DNA of 64,000 bases from Rhizophagus clarus (Eukaryota > Glomeromycota > Glomeromycetes > Glomerales > Glomeraceae), in assembly GCA_015698045.1 (NCBI GenBank), contig BLAL01000324.1, positions 22,501-86,500 of the forward strand, in the 5' to 3' direction. The translations under genes and the position numbers were made by a program. Positions 12,000-25,037 of the stretch are shown here, piece after piece (the stretch's first letter is position 1; every line of letters starts with the position of its first letter). Below the pieces are notes generated by a model. It had not been told where the DNA came from and did not search any database. It saw nothing but the letters and a program-made list of their open reading frames with translations.

Positions 12000-13081
12000 T
12001 GTATCGATTTCCTCCACAATGCACAGTTGGACTGATGACTATTGAAATTAACAGCCGGATCAACGGTGGCTGAATCGATAGTTGTAAAGAATTCGAGAGA
12101 AGCCCAAAAATAAATAAATAATTTTTTTTCCTTTTTTTTTTTCTTTCAAATCAAAATATTCTATTTATAATATATATATATATATATCTCGTTTGTACAA
12201 TGTAATACGATGTGCTCCTGAAGCTGATTCTTAGACTGCGCGATGCGCAGTACCATTTTATGTAATAATGTACAAGATATATATATATATATTATATATA
12301 TATATAAAGAAAAATTGTAGATGAAAAGATTGCAATACGTAGAGACTTATTAGTAATCAATATAACATTTAAAAAGTAAATTTTGAAAATATATCAAAAT
12401 AAATTGTCATTCAAATTCTGCATGTGACGACTGTAACGTGAGTTTCATGATTTAATAAAAAATTAAGGTACCCCGGTCAGTATACTGGGTAACATTATCA
12501 CCAAAAATTTAATTATATATGATCTACATGATTCTGCATGATTATGATTATTGTTATTATATTTATAATAAGAAGGAAGCCCATAATTACGTGTAATTTT
12601 AACGAATTAACCACGTTAATAAAAGAATTTATCAAATAAGGTTAAATGAACATTTTTTTTCATAATGAAACAATCCGATTATCCAACATTGCATGCAGCG
12701 AGATTTACATTTTATTGGTTTTCGGAAAATACCAAATTTGTTTTTAAATTTAAAAATAATTTTTTATTTTTATTTTCAAAGATCTCATTTAATTAATGCG
12801 CATAAAAATTAAAAAATTGGTGTTTTGGTTCACAAAGGAATTGCAAAATGACTCGTAAAGATCAAACACGAATACGAAACCAATATTAATTAAAATACTT
12901 TTTTTAGAAATTTCACTTATATGTTATTGAATTTCTATATGTGATTTATTCTTTTCCAAATCCCAAGAGCGATCAATCACGTGCGGTAAGGTTTGTGTGA
13001 CTTGATCAAGTATTTATTGTACCGTACTTAGCCATAGTACAGTAGACGCGTTCTCTAAAAATTCTCTAAAGCTTGACAAGC
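12000..13081. other. Intergenic region with TA-repeat palindrome
   Basis: This is the upstream flank of the KCTD-like gene and of the Gln-rich ORF, which are divergent. It contains a TA-dinucleotide/palindrome structure at 12171-12300 and one CACGTG core near 12978. I see no gene. Confidence 0.55.
12171..12300. repeat. TA-rich imperfect inverted repeat with central palindrome
   Basis: Two TA-dinucleotide tracts (about 12171-12187 and 12277-12303) flank imperfect complementary segments around GTACAATGTAATA and TAATAATGTAC. At the centre, 12235-12251 reads ACTGCGC-GAT-GCGCAGT, a perfect 7-bp palindrome with a 3-nt loop. It could form a cruciform; no mobile-element ends are recognisable. Confidence 0.6.
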
Positions 13082-13525
13082 ATGAATCAACAGCTAACTA
13101 AACGTACTAGATCTTTTAGTTCTCATGAACTTAGACCTCAAAAGAAAAATAAACCTAATAACAAAGCTAATTATATTACGCGTACAACTCCACGATTTAT
13201 TTTACCTAAACCCGTTCTTTCTGAACAGCAACAACAAAATATTTTCTTTCAGCAACAGCATCAAAATGTTCTCTATCAATACCCTCAACATGTTCCCTTT
13301 CAATTACAACAGCAAGATATTCTTTCTCAACAACATTATCAACAACATAATGTTCTCACTCGGCAACAACAACAGCAAAATCTTTTTACTCAACAGCAAC
13401 AGCAAAATCTTTCTTCCCAGCAACAGGAAAAGCAAAACCTCCCCCTTCAGCAACAATGCCAAAATATTGTTACTACTAAGCAGCAACAGAAAAATGTTTT
13501 TCTTCATCAACAGCATTATATCTGA
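13082..13525 (+). CDS. Hypothetical Gln-rich low-complexity protein, 147 aa
   Basis: ATG-initiated ORF at 13082. The first 50 residues are basic (Arg/Lys-rich, with PQKKNKPNNK); the rest is built of irregular repeats in which runs of 3-5 Gln alternate with N(I/V/L)F-, NLS- and HQ-type spacers. CAA/CAG runs dominate the DNA. There is no recognised domain and no intron is needed. Gln-rich segments of this kind occur in fungal transcription-associated and prion-like proteins, but nothing here allows a function to be named. It could be a non-coding CAA-repeat tract that happens to be open; its length and the non-repetitive basic N-terminus argue weakly for a gene. Confidence 0.4.
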   Translation: MNQQLTKRTRSFSSHELRPQKKNKPNNKANYITRTTPRFILPKPVLSEQQQQNIFFQQQHQNVLYQYPQHVPFQLQQQDILSQQHYQQHNVLTRQQQQQNLFTQQQQQNLSSQQQEKQNLPLQQQCQNIVTTKQQQKNVFLHQQHYI

Positions 13526-16500
13526 TTTGAAAAGGTTATAATGAAATTATTTATTTGGTAATTTTTTAAATATATATTCAGAGTATTTATCTTATTAAAA
13601 TATTCTAATTCATAGGGAGTAGCAAATATCTAGATTTATTTTTCTTGACCTCATCAAGATCTAAAAATTAATCATTTATGGTTTTTCCGGATTCAAGAGT
13701 TTCTCATCCGGGTCTAAAGAAAATCAAATATAATATATTGTATAATTAATGTTTTAATAAAAATATTTTGATAAATCTAAAACTTTTCCTTTATTTCTTA
13801 ATATACTATCTGTTTTAATCTATTACTTTTTTTCATGATAAATTTGAACAATTTAGAATGTTGGTAAGTTTTGAAATTAAATTGATATTTATTTATTTGA
13901 ACTTAACGATATTAATTTATTATCGTTAAACCAAAGAATGTAATCCACAACAAGTGAGGTTGATGAATGATATACCTTAAGGATTATTGAATGTCTTTAC
14001 GTTTATGAGAATAAATTGATTAATGGTGTTATTTTATCATCTTACGCAACTCAAGAGATATTTTGTAATTCCGTAAGTCGCAATCGTCTCAGGCAAATTA
14101 TAAAATATTATGTTTAAATTGGTTCGAGGTCAATGGAAAGAATTGATAATATTTTTGTAGGCGATCTTTTGTAAAATAAGCATACAATGTTTCTCCCAAA
14201 CGAAGATAAAAAGTAGACATAAAATATAACAAAAATAACGAATACTTATGTCTTATTACTTATATAAGAATAAAATTAAAGACCATCTCAAAATCTAATA
14301 ATATAACGATAATATTACGAAAATGATTTCTTGGATGATTTTCCATTAAGAAATGAAATATAATTTTTTACCTTATTTCCTGGAGCGAGAGATTTTAAAG
14401 AGCTTTCGAAAATAAGTACCGGTTAATATATATATATATATATATTTGTGAATTTTTTCCTACAAATCGAGTTAATGGAAAGGATTTAAGAAGGGTTATG
14501 GTGCAAATGAGATCTAAAATGTTTAGAATGTCAACAAAAAAAAAAAAATTTTTTTTTTTTTTTCAATTTTTCAGATTTAGAGACTTCAGAATATAATACG
14601 CAGATGGATGTTCGGACATAGTAAAATGAAGAATTTGATAATTATATAATGTATGGTAAACACATTTATTTCTAAGGTATAATATAATAATAATGTACGT
14701 GTCCTAATTACAATGTATCAAACCCTTATCTCTAAGGATTGAATTTTATTAAAATTAATTTGATTTTTGAAATTTGCAAGAATAGTAAAAAATAATAAGA
14801 TAATCTAATAAAAAATGCTGATATTCGACAATAAAAGAAATCGTTCATACATTAATTACATTATGTTCATAACGATATAAACTATAAATCAATTTTGACG
14901 CATCAATTTGTAGCTTCGTGAAAGATGACGATGATAGAGTGAGATTGCGGGCGAAATTTAAACGATGGCCTATATTGGAAAAATGAGTTCGGCATTCTTA
15001 AATGTTGAATATCCAGCTTACGGTATATTTCATAATCACGAATAGGAACATATAAATTGAGTTTATGGGAGCTTTATTGTTGTTACAAGTATGTAATCAT
15101 GTACATTCTATCATACATTTATTTCGCAATGTTTTTTTTATTCCTTTATTGAAGACTGTTCGATGATCATAATTAATTGATCACAATACCATACCATTAA
15201 CCATCTCGCGCCAGTTCAAATTTTCAGACTTTGGATTCGAAGACTTAGAAATTGAATTCTTCTTTTCTTACGCTGTAAAATTATCTATTTGTACTCCCAA
15301 TCAGATTATTTTACGATATTTATCTTGGTTCATTTGATTAATTTCAAGATTCAATCTGATTCTTTTGTTATTAAATATCGATTTTCATAAGATAAAATAT
15401 TTCTTACAGAAAAGACTACTTTAAAGAAATGAAATTTTCCGAAAAAACTTCTCACTTTATGGAGCGATATCATTCAAATAAATATAAAGTTGATGACAGT
15501 GAAATCTTTTTAATGACCTATTATTGATAATCGAATACAAGGTCTAGCCAACCGAAATATCAAAAAAAAAAAAAAAAAAAAAAAATGATGATATCGTATG
15601 ACCATAAATATTATTAAAAGTTTCTCATTTTATTTTTGTATTAATGATTAGATGAACTCCCGGTTAAGCAACCCCAACGGACACATATCTGTCACAATCA
15701 AATTCGTCATTACATTCAATACTATTGAAGAACAAGAGGGATAATACGTTTGATATTTCTGAATGACGACATATTTTTGATTGATATGATCATAATTGTT
15801 TAAATAATTTAAATTGTGCAATGTGTGATTTGCCTGCGCCTGATCTATTCTGTTTTTATAGTTAGAAATTTGATCGGCAAATTCATATTAGTTATTTTTG
15901 GTTCCCGTTAGTTGATGTTTTTACTAATATTAATAAGTAGCGGATAATTAAGTTTTTTTTGGTAATAATGATAGATCATAGAAAAAATTTTTTTTTCATA
16001 ATCAGTATGTAATAATCTATATAACTAAAAAGAAAAGGTCACATTAATCTATCATTTTCTTGGTTAGATATTTTTTTTTTAGATTATACTGTAAATTCCA
16101 ATCATTTCTATTAGCTACAATCTATATCTACTTAATAATTTCGAGTTACGAACGTATGATGCATTTGCGCCAGATATTAGTAACCGGTTACAAATTTTTT
16201 TTCTTTTTTTTAAAAAATTTGATTTTTCATGAAATTTATTTTTTTATTTTTATTTACACACGTCCTCCTTGGATCGGTAGATAATTATTTTTTTAGTTTT
16301 TTTTTATTTCTTTTAGCAATCGTTTTAAATATTTCATTTTTCTCTTTTATAGGCTCCATTAACACCAAAACAGCCGACAAAATTCGTTAAATAACACAAT
16401 TGATGATTTTTGCAATGATGCCACTTTACGTTCTTTAAATTTCACCAGCTAATTCACCAAGTAGAAACTCTGAAGTTTTTATTCAAAACCTTTTTTAAAT

Positions 16501-19500
16501 ATTATTTTTATTTTTTTTTTTGTTTTATTTTCTAAGTGGTTTTCTTTTTTTTTATAGATATCAGCTCTATTTAATTCGATCTTTTGGACTTTGTGGATAA
16601 GTATTATAGTCTCAAAGCTTTCAGTCTGCTTTGAAACTTTTTTTAAACCTTTTTTTAATATCTTTTATTCTAAAATTTTATTCTAAACTTTTTTCCAAGT
16701 TTTTCTTTTTTTTTTATAGATATTATGGACCTTTTTTTTTAGTGACTGGTTTCTGTGACTTCAGTAGTAACAATTCATTCTGTAAACACGTGTATTTTGA
16801 AAGATATTAATTGTATTAACACATTTAATATTATCAGATAATGAAAAAACATTCAGTTGAATTTCTTTGAATGCAGATTTTGGTACATAGGCAAGGATCT
16901 GATAGATTCTGATAGGTAATTGTAAGATTTTTTTTTCAATTAATTTATTCAATGAAACATTAATTAACATTTCGATTATTCTGTTTTAGATGGAACATAT
17001 TTTGATTCATAGTCCATTGACTATAAAATTTCACAAAATTTAAAAAAAATATAATGATGAATTATGATTTTTTGAAACTCTTGAACATGGATTTTGATAA
17101 AAGAGGAAATATTATAAATTGTTATACAAAGTATTTATTGATATTTTGGTTTGTCCATTTTTCTTTATAAAAGTTTTATATTGGGTTTAGGTGCATTGAA
17201 TTTTGATGATTAGTTTTTTTATATTTTTTCAATAAAACGTTTCTCATATTTCTTTTTTTCTTCTTTTTGTAAGCTGACAGTTTTTTGAAGTATTTAGAAA
17301 ATGGTCAGTTTTGATGTTGCAAAACTTTAATTTTTATTTATTTTTTTCTAAATTGGAAACATTTATTAACATTTCTTGATTTTTTTTTTTTTTTATAGAT
17401 TCGGGTTCCAATATTGGGATATTAGATGGTAAGCTTCACTGCAAACCTGATTTTTTCTAATCAGAAACGTTACTAATGTTTATATATATTTTTTGTTTGT
17501 AACTTTAGTATTAAAACTCTAAAAATAACCAAAGTGGTAAGTTTTACAATGTGAACCTATTATTTAATTAATTAGAAACGTTAACGTTTCCCTAAAATTT
17601 TTTTTTAGGTTTTGCATCAGAATACTAGAACCTTTAAAGTGGTAAGTTTTGCAATTTTTAGTTACAAAACTTTAATTTTTTATTAATTCTCTTTAATAAG
17701 AATGTTTATTGTCATTTCTTTGTTTCTTTTCTATAGTATTTCAGGTTCAAGATACTGAAGCACAAAAATATATAGTAAGTTTTGCAACACCACATTTTTT
17801 ACTTTTTTTTAACAAATGTTAACTTACACATTCATTATTCTTTCGTAGATTACTTTTGGTTCCTTTCAGCTATTGGATACTGGTAAGTTTGAATTGTTTA
17901 AAACTTAATTTTTTAACTAAAAACTAATGTTTTTTCTTTTTAAAATGGAAAAATGCTAAGTTTCACAAGTTTCGCAAAACTTATTAATTTTAACTTTTTT
18001 ACTAATGGTTTACTCACTTATTTATAGATTTCAAGTTGGAAATATATATTAATATTTCTTAATATTTATTATACAGTTATTCTATTTTTGTTATTTTTTT
18101 TTTTTTGGATAGATCAAAAATTGGCAGTTCATTTTACTAACACTAATACAGTAAATAATTAATAAATTACATGTAATTGCTATATTGGCATTACTTCCTT
18201 TTAATGTATTATATTGGTTTAAATGCTCATTGCGAAGCTGCTAGTTAAGTCTAAAGATATGTGGACCTAAATGATAATTATAAATTACATTATCATTTAT
18301 ATTTGATCATTAGAAAATTTTACCTTTTTCATTAATAAAGAACCAGCTTTTTACATAAATTTTTGTTTGATTTATTCTCTTTAATGATATGTTCCTAATG
18401 TTTAGATAAGTAATAATTTTGTTTAATAAATATTTGCCATTTTAGGAATCACTTCATTTGATGATCATGGCTAAATACGAAAAAAAAAATACCCATACAA
18501 AATACCTGTAAATTAAAAAAATGAAATTATTAAAATAGTAAGTAAATAATATGATTAATAATCAGTTAATCACCGTTATTATTAATAGCTTAAAATAAGT
18601 AAATTAATATAGTTTAATTTTAGTTTTACGCAAAAATCTGAAGTTTTCTTCTACAGTTTGTGACTGGTGACTGTGGCTAATATGGCTAATAAGGTAAAGT
18701 CTAATGGTATGGAATCATTTAAGCATATTAATAATTGGAGCACTAATTTGATTATTTTTGCAGGAAAAAAGAAATGATTTTCTAAAAATAATAAAAATAT
18801 AATATAAAAAATGCATAATTAATTCTGCAATAAAAATAAGATATATAAAACAAACAATTTATTATACAATGTACAATGGTTTTCAAAAATATTATCATGA
18901 TAGAAGTATATTGACATATTATTTCATGATAAAAATAGGTTAAAAATTGAATAAATCCATTATTAACTTCATACGAAATTGTGTAAATTAATGTTTGAAA
19001 AATTGGCCTCATTCCGAACATTTTTATAACTGAATAATTTTATGATATTTATTGGATATTTATCGGATAAATTTTTTTTTCATAGGGAGAAGAATTACTA
19101 TTCATGTATGTCCACAGTAGTATTTAGTTGTCACTTCTCAAGTCATGTAAAATAAATTTTTCCTGGTTCACGAAGAGTTTTCAGCCAATCATATGAATTT
19201 ATCAAGTTTGTCATATATATAAAGTTGGAATAGAGAAGGATGTGCGTGGGATAAAAAATGATGTGAAGTTATTATTTTGCATCATAAAAAGTATTTTTTT
19301 TTTTTTTAATTGGTTTAATTTTTCTTATTCCTTCAGTTTTACTATGTTAGTCTATGAATGAAATTTATTCTTTGATTATTTCACAAATATGGACTCACAC
19401 TTTATATATATATATATATATACGGAAGCAAACATGAATTCATATCTTTTATTGGTCAAAGTGGTTAACTATCAAATCTATAGTGGTAAGGTGCATTGAA

Positions 19501-21327
19501 CTTGTATTTGTATATAATTATATTGTTACAGTACCTTTTCTCCGAGAAATTCCATTAATAAAAAAATTGACTTGTTGGAGAGATATTCAATTTCATATAA
19601 CTATTAACTTCTGAGAAACTCAAACCAATATAGTTTATGAAAATGGTTATAATTAGCTTAAAGAAGATAACAAGTCATTGACTGTTGGAATTTTATTATT
19701 TATTATACTAAATACTTCTAGATAATTCAGAATTATTCCAATAGTATATAAGCTAAAACCAGGCATTATAGCTGTGTATATGATGCATTGATCAAATTTC
19801 TTTTTCTTTTAATTTTTGATGTAATTTTCTCATTTATTAACTTGGCGTTTCATACATTATTATTAGTTATTATGATAAAACATCAACCGATATTTGTTAA
19901 ATTTTTTTGCCATATGACATAAAGTTTTCTTTCTGATTTATCGTTTTCTTAACACATTATTTTAAATAGTTGAGAATGTATGCACTACATATTTTTTATT
20001 ATCATATCATATTTTTTATTATAAAGGAATTAAGAAGTGATTTTATACTGGAATTAAAGTTGCATTTAAATAATAAAGAGATTTCAAACAACACTATAAG
20101 ATATGGCTCTCTTTATATAATAAAATTGCAATAGAGGCTTAGGTGGGCTTTTTGTGGTTGTGAGAAGGATTACGGAAAGTGTTTCACATAATAATATTTT
20201 TATTAAAAGTTAAAAAATGAAATATATAATAAATTGAAACGTTAGAAATACTACATTGAATTGTCGTTGCATTACAGTCAAAATTATCGATAGAGAATAA
20301 AAATTATGCATAAATTTTACAAAATATACGTTAACGTGATTTAATTTCGGCTTAGTATTTATTTGAATCCAAGACTTATGAGGCTGATGCAAAGTTAGTT
20401 CATTATGACTTAATTAACCAATAACCAATAATATTTATACAAAATTTATTATAAATTGTTCTTTGAAAATTTTACTACTGTAGTCCTCACAATTTAACCG
20501 ATTTCAATTTGCTTTCGTATATAAAATTTAAGGAAGGATTTTAAATATATTAACTTTCTATGTGTTGCATCTTGAAAAGAAGGAATCAAATATCAATATT
20601 GTGAGTCATATAGGAACGGCAAGACAATAATAATACCGATTTGAATATTCAAATTGTGGCAATAATACTCAAACAATTCGTTGATATCAGCTTAAATAAT
20701 TAGTTCGCGTAAAAAAAATTCAATCACGTGATTTGACGGTTTTTGCTCGTATGGCAGTTTTCAAATGCAAAATCTCGAATCGCTCCTCAGCTTAGAATAA
20801 CAAATATTAAAATAATAAAATTGAATATACGATTATAAATAAGGTGATTGCGACAACTGTATCTTAAATTGGCAATGACAATGAATTATTATTATATGAA
20901 AAGGATGTTGATCTTGCAAATATTGCTTTGAAAGGAAACGTTATATATTTGATATCCATTTTCTTCAAGAATATAGTGAATGATCACAGAATAATTTGCC
21001 CTTGTAATCACGTGACTGAATCGATGCATGTCTTATTATTCACAAAAATCGCACAAGATATACCCGCAAAATGAAATTCAGAGTATTTTGGTAAACACGC
21101 ATACAATTTAAAAGAGTAAATTTATAAATTTATATAATAAACAATATTTATTACAACAAAACAATGACATGGATAATATATGTACATCTTATATAATTCA
21201 TCAACTAAGCAATATTTCGCAATTTCTCGCTTTTCCCCCCAAAAAAAAATAAAAAAAAAAAATAATAATTATAAACAATATTACTTTAAATTACCAAATT
21301 ATTAACTAATTTATCGTTACTACGCTA
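13526..21327. other. Gene-poor AT-rich region
   Basis: No complete gene can be supported in this 7.8-kb stretch. It contains homopolymer junctions (A then T near 14538-14572, poly-A at 15563-15585), TA microsatellites (near 14431-14446 and 19405-19422), many long T-runs at 16.0-18.1 kb, and a series of exon-like mini-segments listed separately. An ATCACGTGAT palindrome lies at 20723-20732 and a near copy at 21007-21016. Confidence 0.5.
17399..17882 (+). other. Cluster of five exon-like mini-segments, possible unrecognised multi-exon gene
   Basis: Five segments, 17399-17428, 17509-17536, 17609-17641, 17737-17774 and 17849-17882 (28-38 nt each), are each preceded by a T-rich tract ending in AG and followed directly by GTAAG(T/C). 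Spliced in order, the first four share one open reading frame; a stop arises at the junction with the fifth. Three of them share a GGTTC core, and two of these also share a GATA(T/C)T(A)G-like end, suggesting internal duplication. Further T-tract/ATAG acceptor-like sites lie at about 16350, 16560, 16720, 18028 and 18110. Start, end and product are unknown. It may instead be a non-coding spliced RNA or decayed gene. Confidence 0.35.
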
Positions 21328-22767
21328 TTAAAAATATGCAAGAGGCTTATTTTGAAACCATTCAAAATCTTCAAAATTATCCCCAAGATCATACGCTTTT
21401 ATCGATCCTTTCGTTATGTATTTATTAATTAAGTCGTTAATTTGCTGTTTATGTTGTTGATGTCGTTTAAAGTCTGCGAAAAGATGTAATAATATTGGAT
21501 GTCCATTCCAATTATCAAGGAATGATTTTAAAGATTTAAATTTAAAAATTTTGTAATAGTAAAAAATTTTAAATCTAAATAAACCCATTGGTGATGTTCT
21601 AATTAATATTTCGAATAAATTATCCCAATCAGGATCCTTATTATCCAATATATTTATAACTAATCCACTTAAATATTTACATTCAATTAATAAATTTTCT
21701 AATCCTCTAATATCATTACTATTAAATGATATTTTAAGATATTTAAGACTTGGACAGTTTTGATAAATTACTTTTATAAGATTTTTATTATCATTACCTT
21801 CATGAGAAATACTAATTTCGACAAGAGATCCTTTCGTATTTTGAATTAAATTTTCTAAATTTTTGGATGAGATATTTTGAGTTTTCAAAATTTTTAAATT
21901 AGGTAAACACACGTTTTCCAAATAATTCCAATCTGCGTAACTTGGTGAATTTATATCTAAACTTATCAAATTAACAAGACGTGAAAGAATATTCGTAACA
22001 GGTTTCCAATTCATACTTAAACATTTGATACTATTCGCGTTCTTAATTAATGATTCTTCAAGGGTTTTACAATATGAATGGTCTATTACATTAGGTGGCC
22101 ATTTACTTAAACAAACAAAATTTAGATTTTGTTGAGCTTCAATTAATTTAATAATTTCATAATTATTAGTTTTCATAATATTAAATCTTAATTCCAATTT
22201 CTTAATCGAATTACTTGTTTTAGCCAATCCTTCTAATAATTTTTTATCTACATTAACATTACAACAAAGATGTTCAAGCCCTGAAAAGCAATGTTCTACC
22301 CCCGGGAAAAGATGTATCTGATGATTATAGCGTTTTGATATATAAAGGTTAGAAAATCTTGTATCCTTATTGATAAATAACTTCAAGATTTCTTTTCTTA
22401 CGATGGTACGTTTGGACTTTTCAATATTTTTAATAGAAATCATACTCTCTAAATGATATAAATTTAAATTCTCACAATAACCAATATAATTAAACAAAGG
22501 TCGATCATATTTTTGTTCAATAAAATTAATTCCATTTTCTTTCAAAGTATTCTTTGATTCTTTTGGTAAATGAGAAATTATCGTATTAAATAATATTATA
22601 ATTGCGTTACTACTAGTTGGTTTGAATCGTCCAGGGATTTTCCATAATATAGGAACGAATATTTCACACCAAGTTTTATTAACCAAAAGGCATGAGTAAA
22701 GGGATTTTCCGTCATTTTGTAATTCTTCTAATATTAATGAAAGCAGTTTATTGTTAAGTTCAGGCAT
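21328..22767 (-). CDS. F-box protein with leucine-rich repeats, 479 aa
   Basis: Single-exon gene starting at ATG 22767. Residues about 1-45 form an F-box: a leucine-rich helix (LNNKLLSLILEEL) followed by SLYSCLLVNKTWCEIFVPILW, the usual two-helix arrangement that binds Skp1 in SCF ubiquitin ligases. The rest, about 150-450, has irregular leucine-rich repeats (for example LKILKTQNI, LKYLKISFN, LEHLCCNVNV), the likely substrate-binding part. Length and organisation match the very large intronless F-box family of Glomeromycotina. It shares this pattern with the gene at 57985-59433, but the two are well diverged. The A/T-rich 5' flank (22780-22860) has TTTGAAA and ATTTTT microsatellite runs. Confidence 0.82.
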   Translation of the reverse strand: MPELNNKLLSLILEELQNDGKSLYSCLLVNKTWCEIFVPILWKIPGRFKPTSSNAIIILFNTIISHLPKESKNTLKENGINFIEQKYDRPLFNYIGYCENLNLYHLESMISIKNIEKSKRTIVRKEILKLFINKDTRFSNLYISKRYNHQIHLFPGVEHCFSGLEHLCCNVNVDKKLLEGLAKTSNSIKKLELRFNIMKTNNYEIIKLIEAQQNLNFVCLSKWPPNVIDHSYCKTLEESLIKNANSIKCLSMNWKPVTNILSRLVNLISLDINSPSYADWNYLENVCLPNLKILKTQNISSKNLENLIQNTKGSLVEISISHEGNDNKNLIKVIYQNCPSLKYLKISFNSNDIRGLENLLIECKYLSGLVINILDNKDPDWDNLFEILIRTSPMGLFRFKIFYYYKIFKFKSLKSFLDNWNGHPILLHLFADFKRHQQHKQQINDLINKYITKGSIKAYDLGDNFEDFEWFQNKPLAYF

Positions 22768-24002
22768 CTTTTTTTTTTTTTTATTTGAAATTTGAAATTT
22801 GAAATTTATTTTTTATTTTTATTTTTATTTTTATTTTTTTTTTTTGAAAAAAGAGAAAAAAAAAGAGGATGAAAAAAAATCGTTCTATTTATATTTCAGT
22901 TATACGGATTAAAGTTATGTTCGGATTATCAGAATTTTTTATCATTATATCCGAATAATTTGAAACATATATGGAAATATGAAAGATTATTATAAAGATA
23001 CAATAATTACTACCGTTAAAAACTGTGACCCAAAAGGAAATCATTTGAATGTACATACGCCATATACAAAATAAGGTTTTATGGTAAACTCGGTAAACAA
23101 TAAATAAATAAACAAATTGGCTTTGAGATTTTACTAACATTGTAAAATGTAAAATGTTCAGCTAATAAAAAATGTTGCGTAACGGCAAATGACACAATTC
23201 TTATTTAATTTTTGTTAAGAAAAATAATTTTTTATATCCTTTGTAGTGAACTATACATATTTAAACATTTGCTTACTAAAAAAAAAATTGGATGATGAAC
23301 ACAATATTGTCGGTATTGCATTATTATTTTAAACTCAAAAATGTATTCACACCCATTCAATTTCTGAATTCGTAATCGTAAAAATTTGTATCAAATGACA
23401 CCACAAGACTTCGGCGTTTCATTAATGTACTTATCAAATTTGGGATAGTTTTGGTGCCAAAATCAGACCTAATTTTGGGAGCGATCTACTATTGTCTTAT
23501 AGAGCTATACAAAAAAAAGAGTTGATCAAGGAAAAAGTCGTAAGAATTCTCAAACAAGCCACCAAATTTTCACACGGGCCAACGGAGTTACATTTTTGGA
23601 TTTAAAAAAAAAAAAATTATTTTATATATAAAATATATATAAAATTATCTTTTGAACGAAATAATTATCAAAAAGATAGGAAAAACTAGGGGAAAAAAAA
23701 GGCGATAGTTATTCAAATATTTCAAATTGAGCTTTCTACCGAAATTTTTTCTCATTGTTGCTTTGATAAAATGCAAAAAATCAAATGATGCATTTCAGTC
23801 ATATATGCATGATAGTAACAAATATATTGCCTTCTTGCATGCATGCATAGTCACACAATAAAATTAACAAACATAATATTGTATTAGTTAGGGAAATTAA
23901 TAAAATTTCCATATGGATCTCGGATCATCGATACACACTTTAGAATAATATAATAGAAACAAAAAAATATTACATAAGTGTACAGACTTTAAAGTGCTAA
24001 AA

Positions 24003-24191
24003 ATGGCTGTACATAATGACCTTTATTTAACTACTGTATTAGGGATAATCACATTGTGTGTTTTACAAACGCATCGTGGATCTATCATGTGGATATGTGG
24101 GAATTTTGGATATAGAACGAACGAAAGGTTATCATGCGCAGTAATTTGTAATTTCGAAATCACAAAGTTACACGATGCAAACTTAACGTAA
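24003..24191 (+). CDS. Possible small secreted Cys-rich peptide, 62 aa
   Basis: Short ATG-initiated ORF. Residues about 8-24 are hydrophobic (YLTTVLGIITLCVLQT) and could be a signal peptide; after it comes a Cys-containing segment with the pattern C-X13-CxxxC ending CAVICN. About 270 bp downstream, an open segment at 24461-24625 just after an acceptor-like TACAG carries a similar motif (CARKDRPDTLCYSVICN). The two may be exons of one gene or duplicated copies. I could not find a splice pair that joins them in frame, so the gene model is unproven. No family recognised. Confidence 0.28.
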   Translation: MAVHNDLYLTTVLGIITLCVLQTHRGSIMWICGNFGYRTNERLSCAVICNFEITKLHDANLT

Positions 24192-25003
24192 AAACTCATT
24201 TTTTTAAATGAATATTTATTAAAATCGGAGGCTTAGACAATGAAAAATAGTTCTTTGTCAAAATTCTCATTCGAAAAACCTGTAACAAAGGGAAACCTTT
24301 ATCGATTTGAATATTTATAAAATAATTGCATAATCTAATTTATATACTATAATTGTTTCTACTATATATAATTATAAAGTAGTGAATCATTTGAAAATTC
24401 TACGTATTGATTATTGAATAATAGGAAATTTGGAGATTATATTGTCCAATTTCTATACAGTTTTCATGTGCCAGAAAGGATCGACCAGACACTTTATGCT
24501 ACAGCGTGATCTGTAATCACCACTTTAATGTACATAAAAGTTTCATATTAATAATTGTTGATTATAGCAGTCCCTTGAAAAAATATCTCCTGATTATAAC
24601 TAAGTATCCAAATATCCAACTTTAGTAAAATTACCGATGAATGACTTATTTATGTATTAGATAATTTTTATATAATAGAGATGATAATCTGATGTCCGAA
24701 ATCTACCAGAGCCTTTAATTTTAGTATATCAAGAATTTAGTCGGATTAGTTTTTAACCGGTTTATGGTTCGATTAACTTATTATTTATTTAAACTGATTA
24801 AAATTAATTCGTTTAATATAAATCATGTGGTGTAATATAAGGCGATTACTATTAAAATAATAATGGGTCGGCCGGTTAATTTGACGGTTATTATCCGGCA
24901 AATATTCGCACACTTTTTAAATAAACAATTTATTTTTTATATTAAATAAAGCATTCTTCTTTATTAAAAAAAATCAATTTATTTTAATAAATGGTGCGTT
25001 TAA

Positions 25004-25037
<34 letters not shown>

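Noticed and set aside
13304-13516. Antisense Leu-rich frame opposite the Gln-rich ORF
   Set aside because: Reverse complement of CAA/CAG runs; a shadow.
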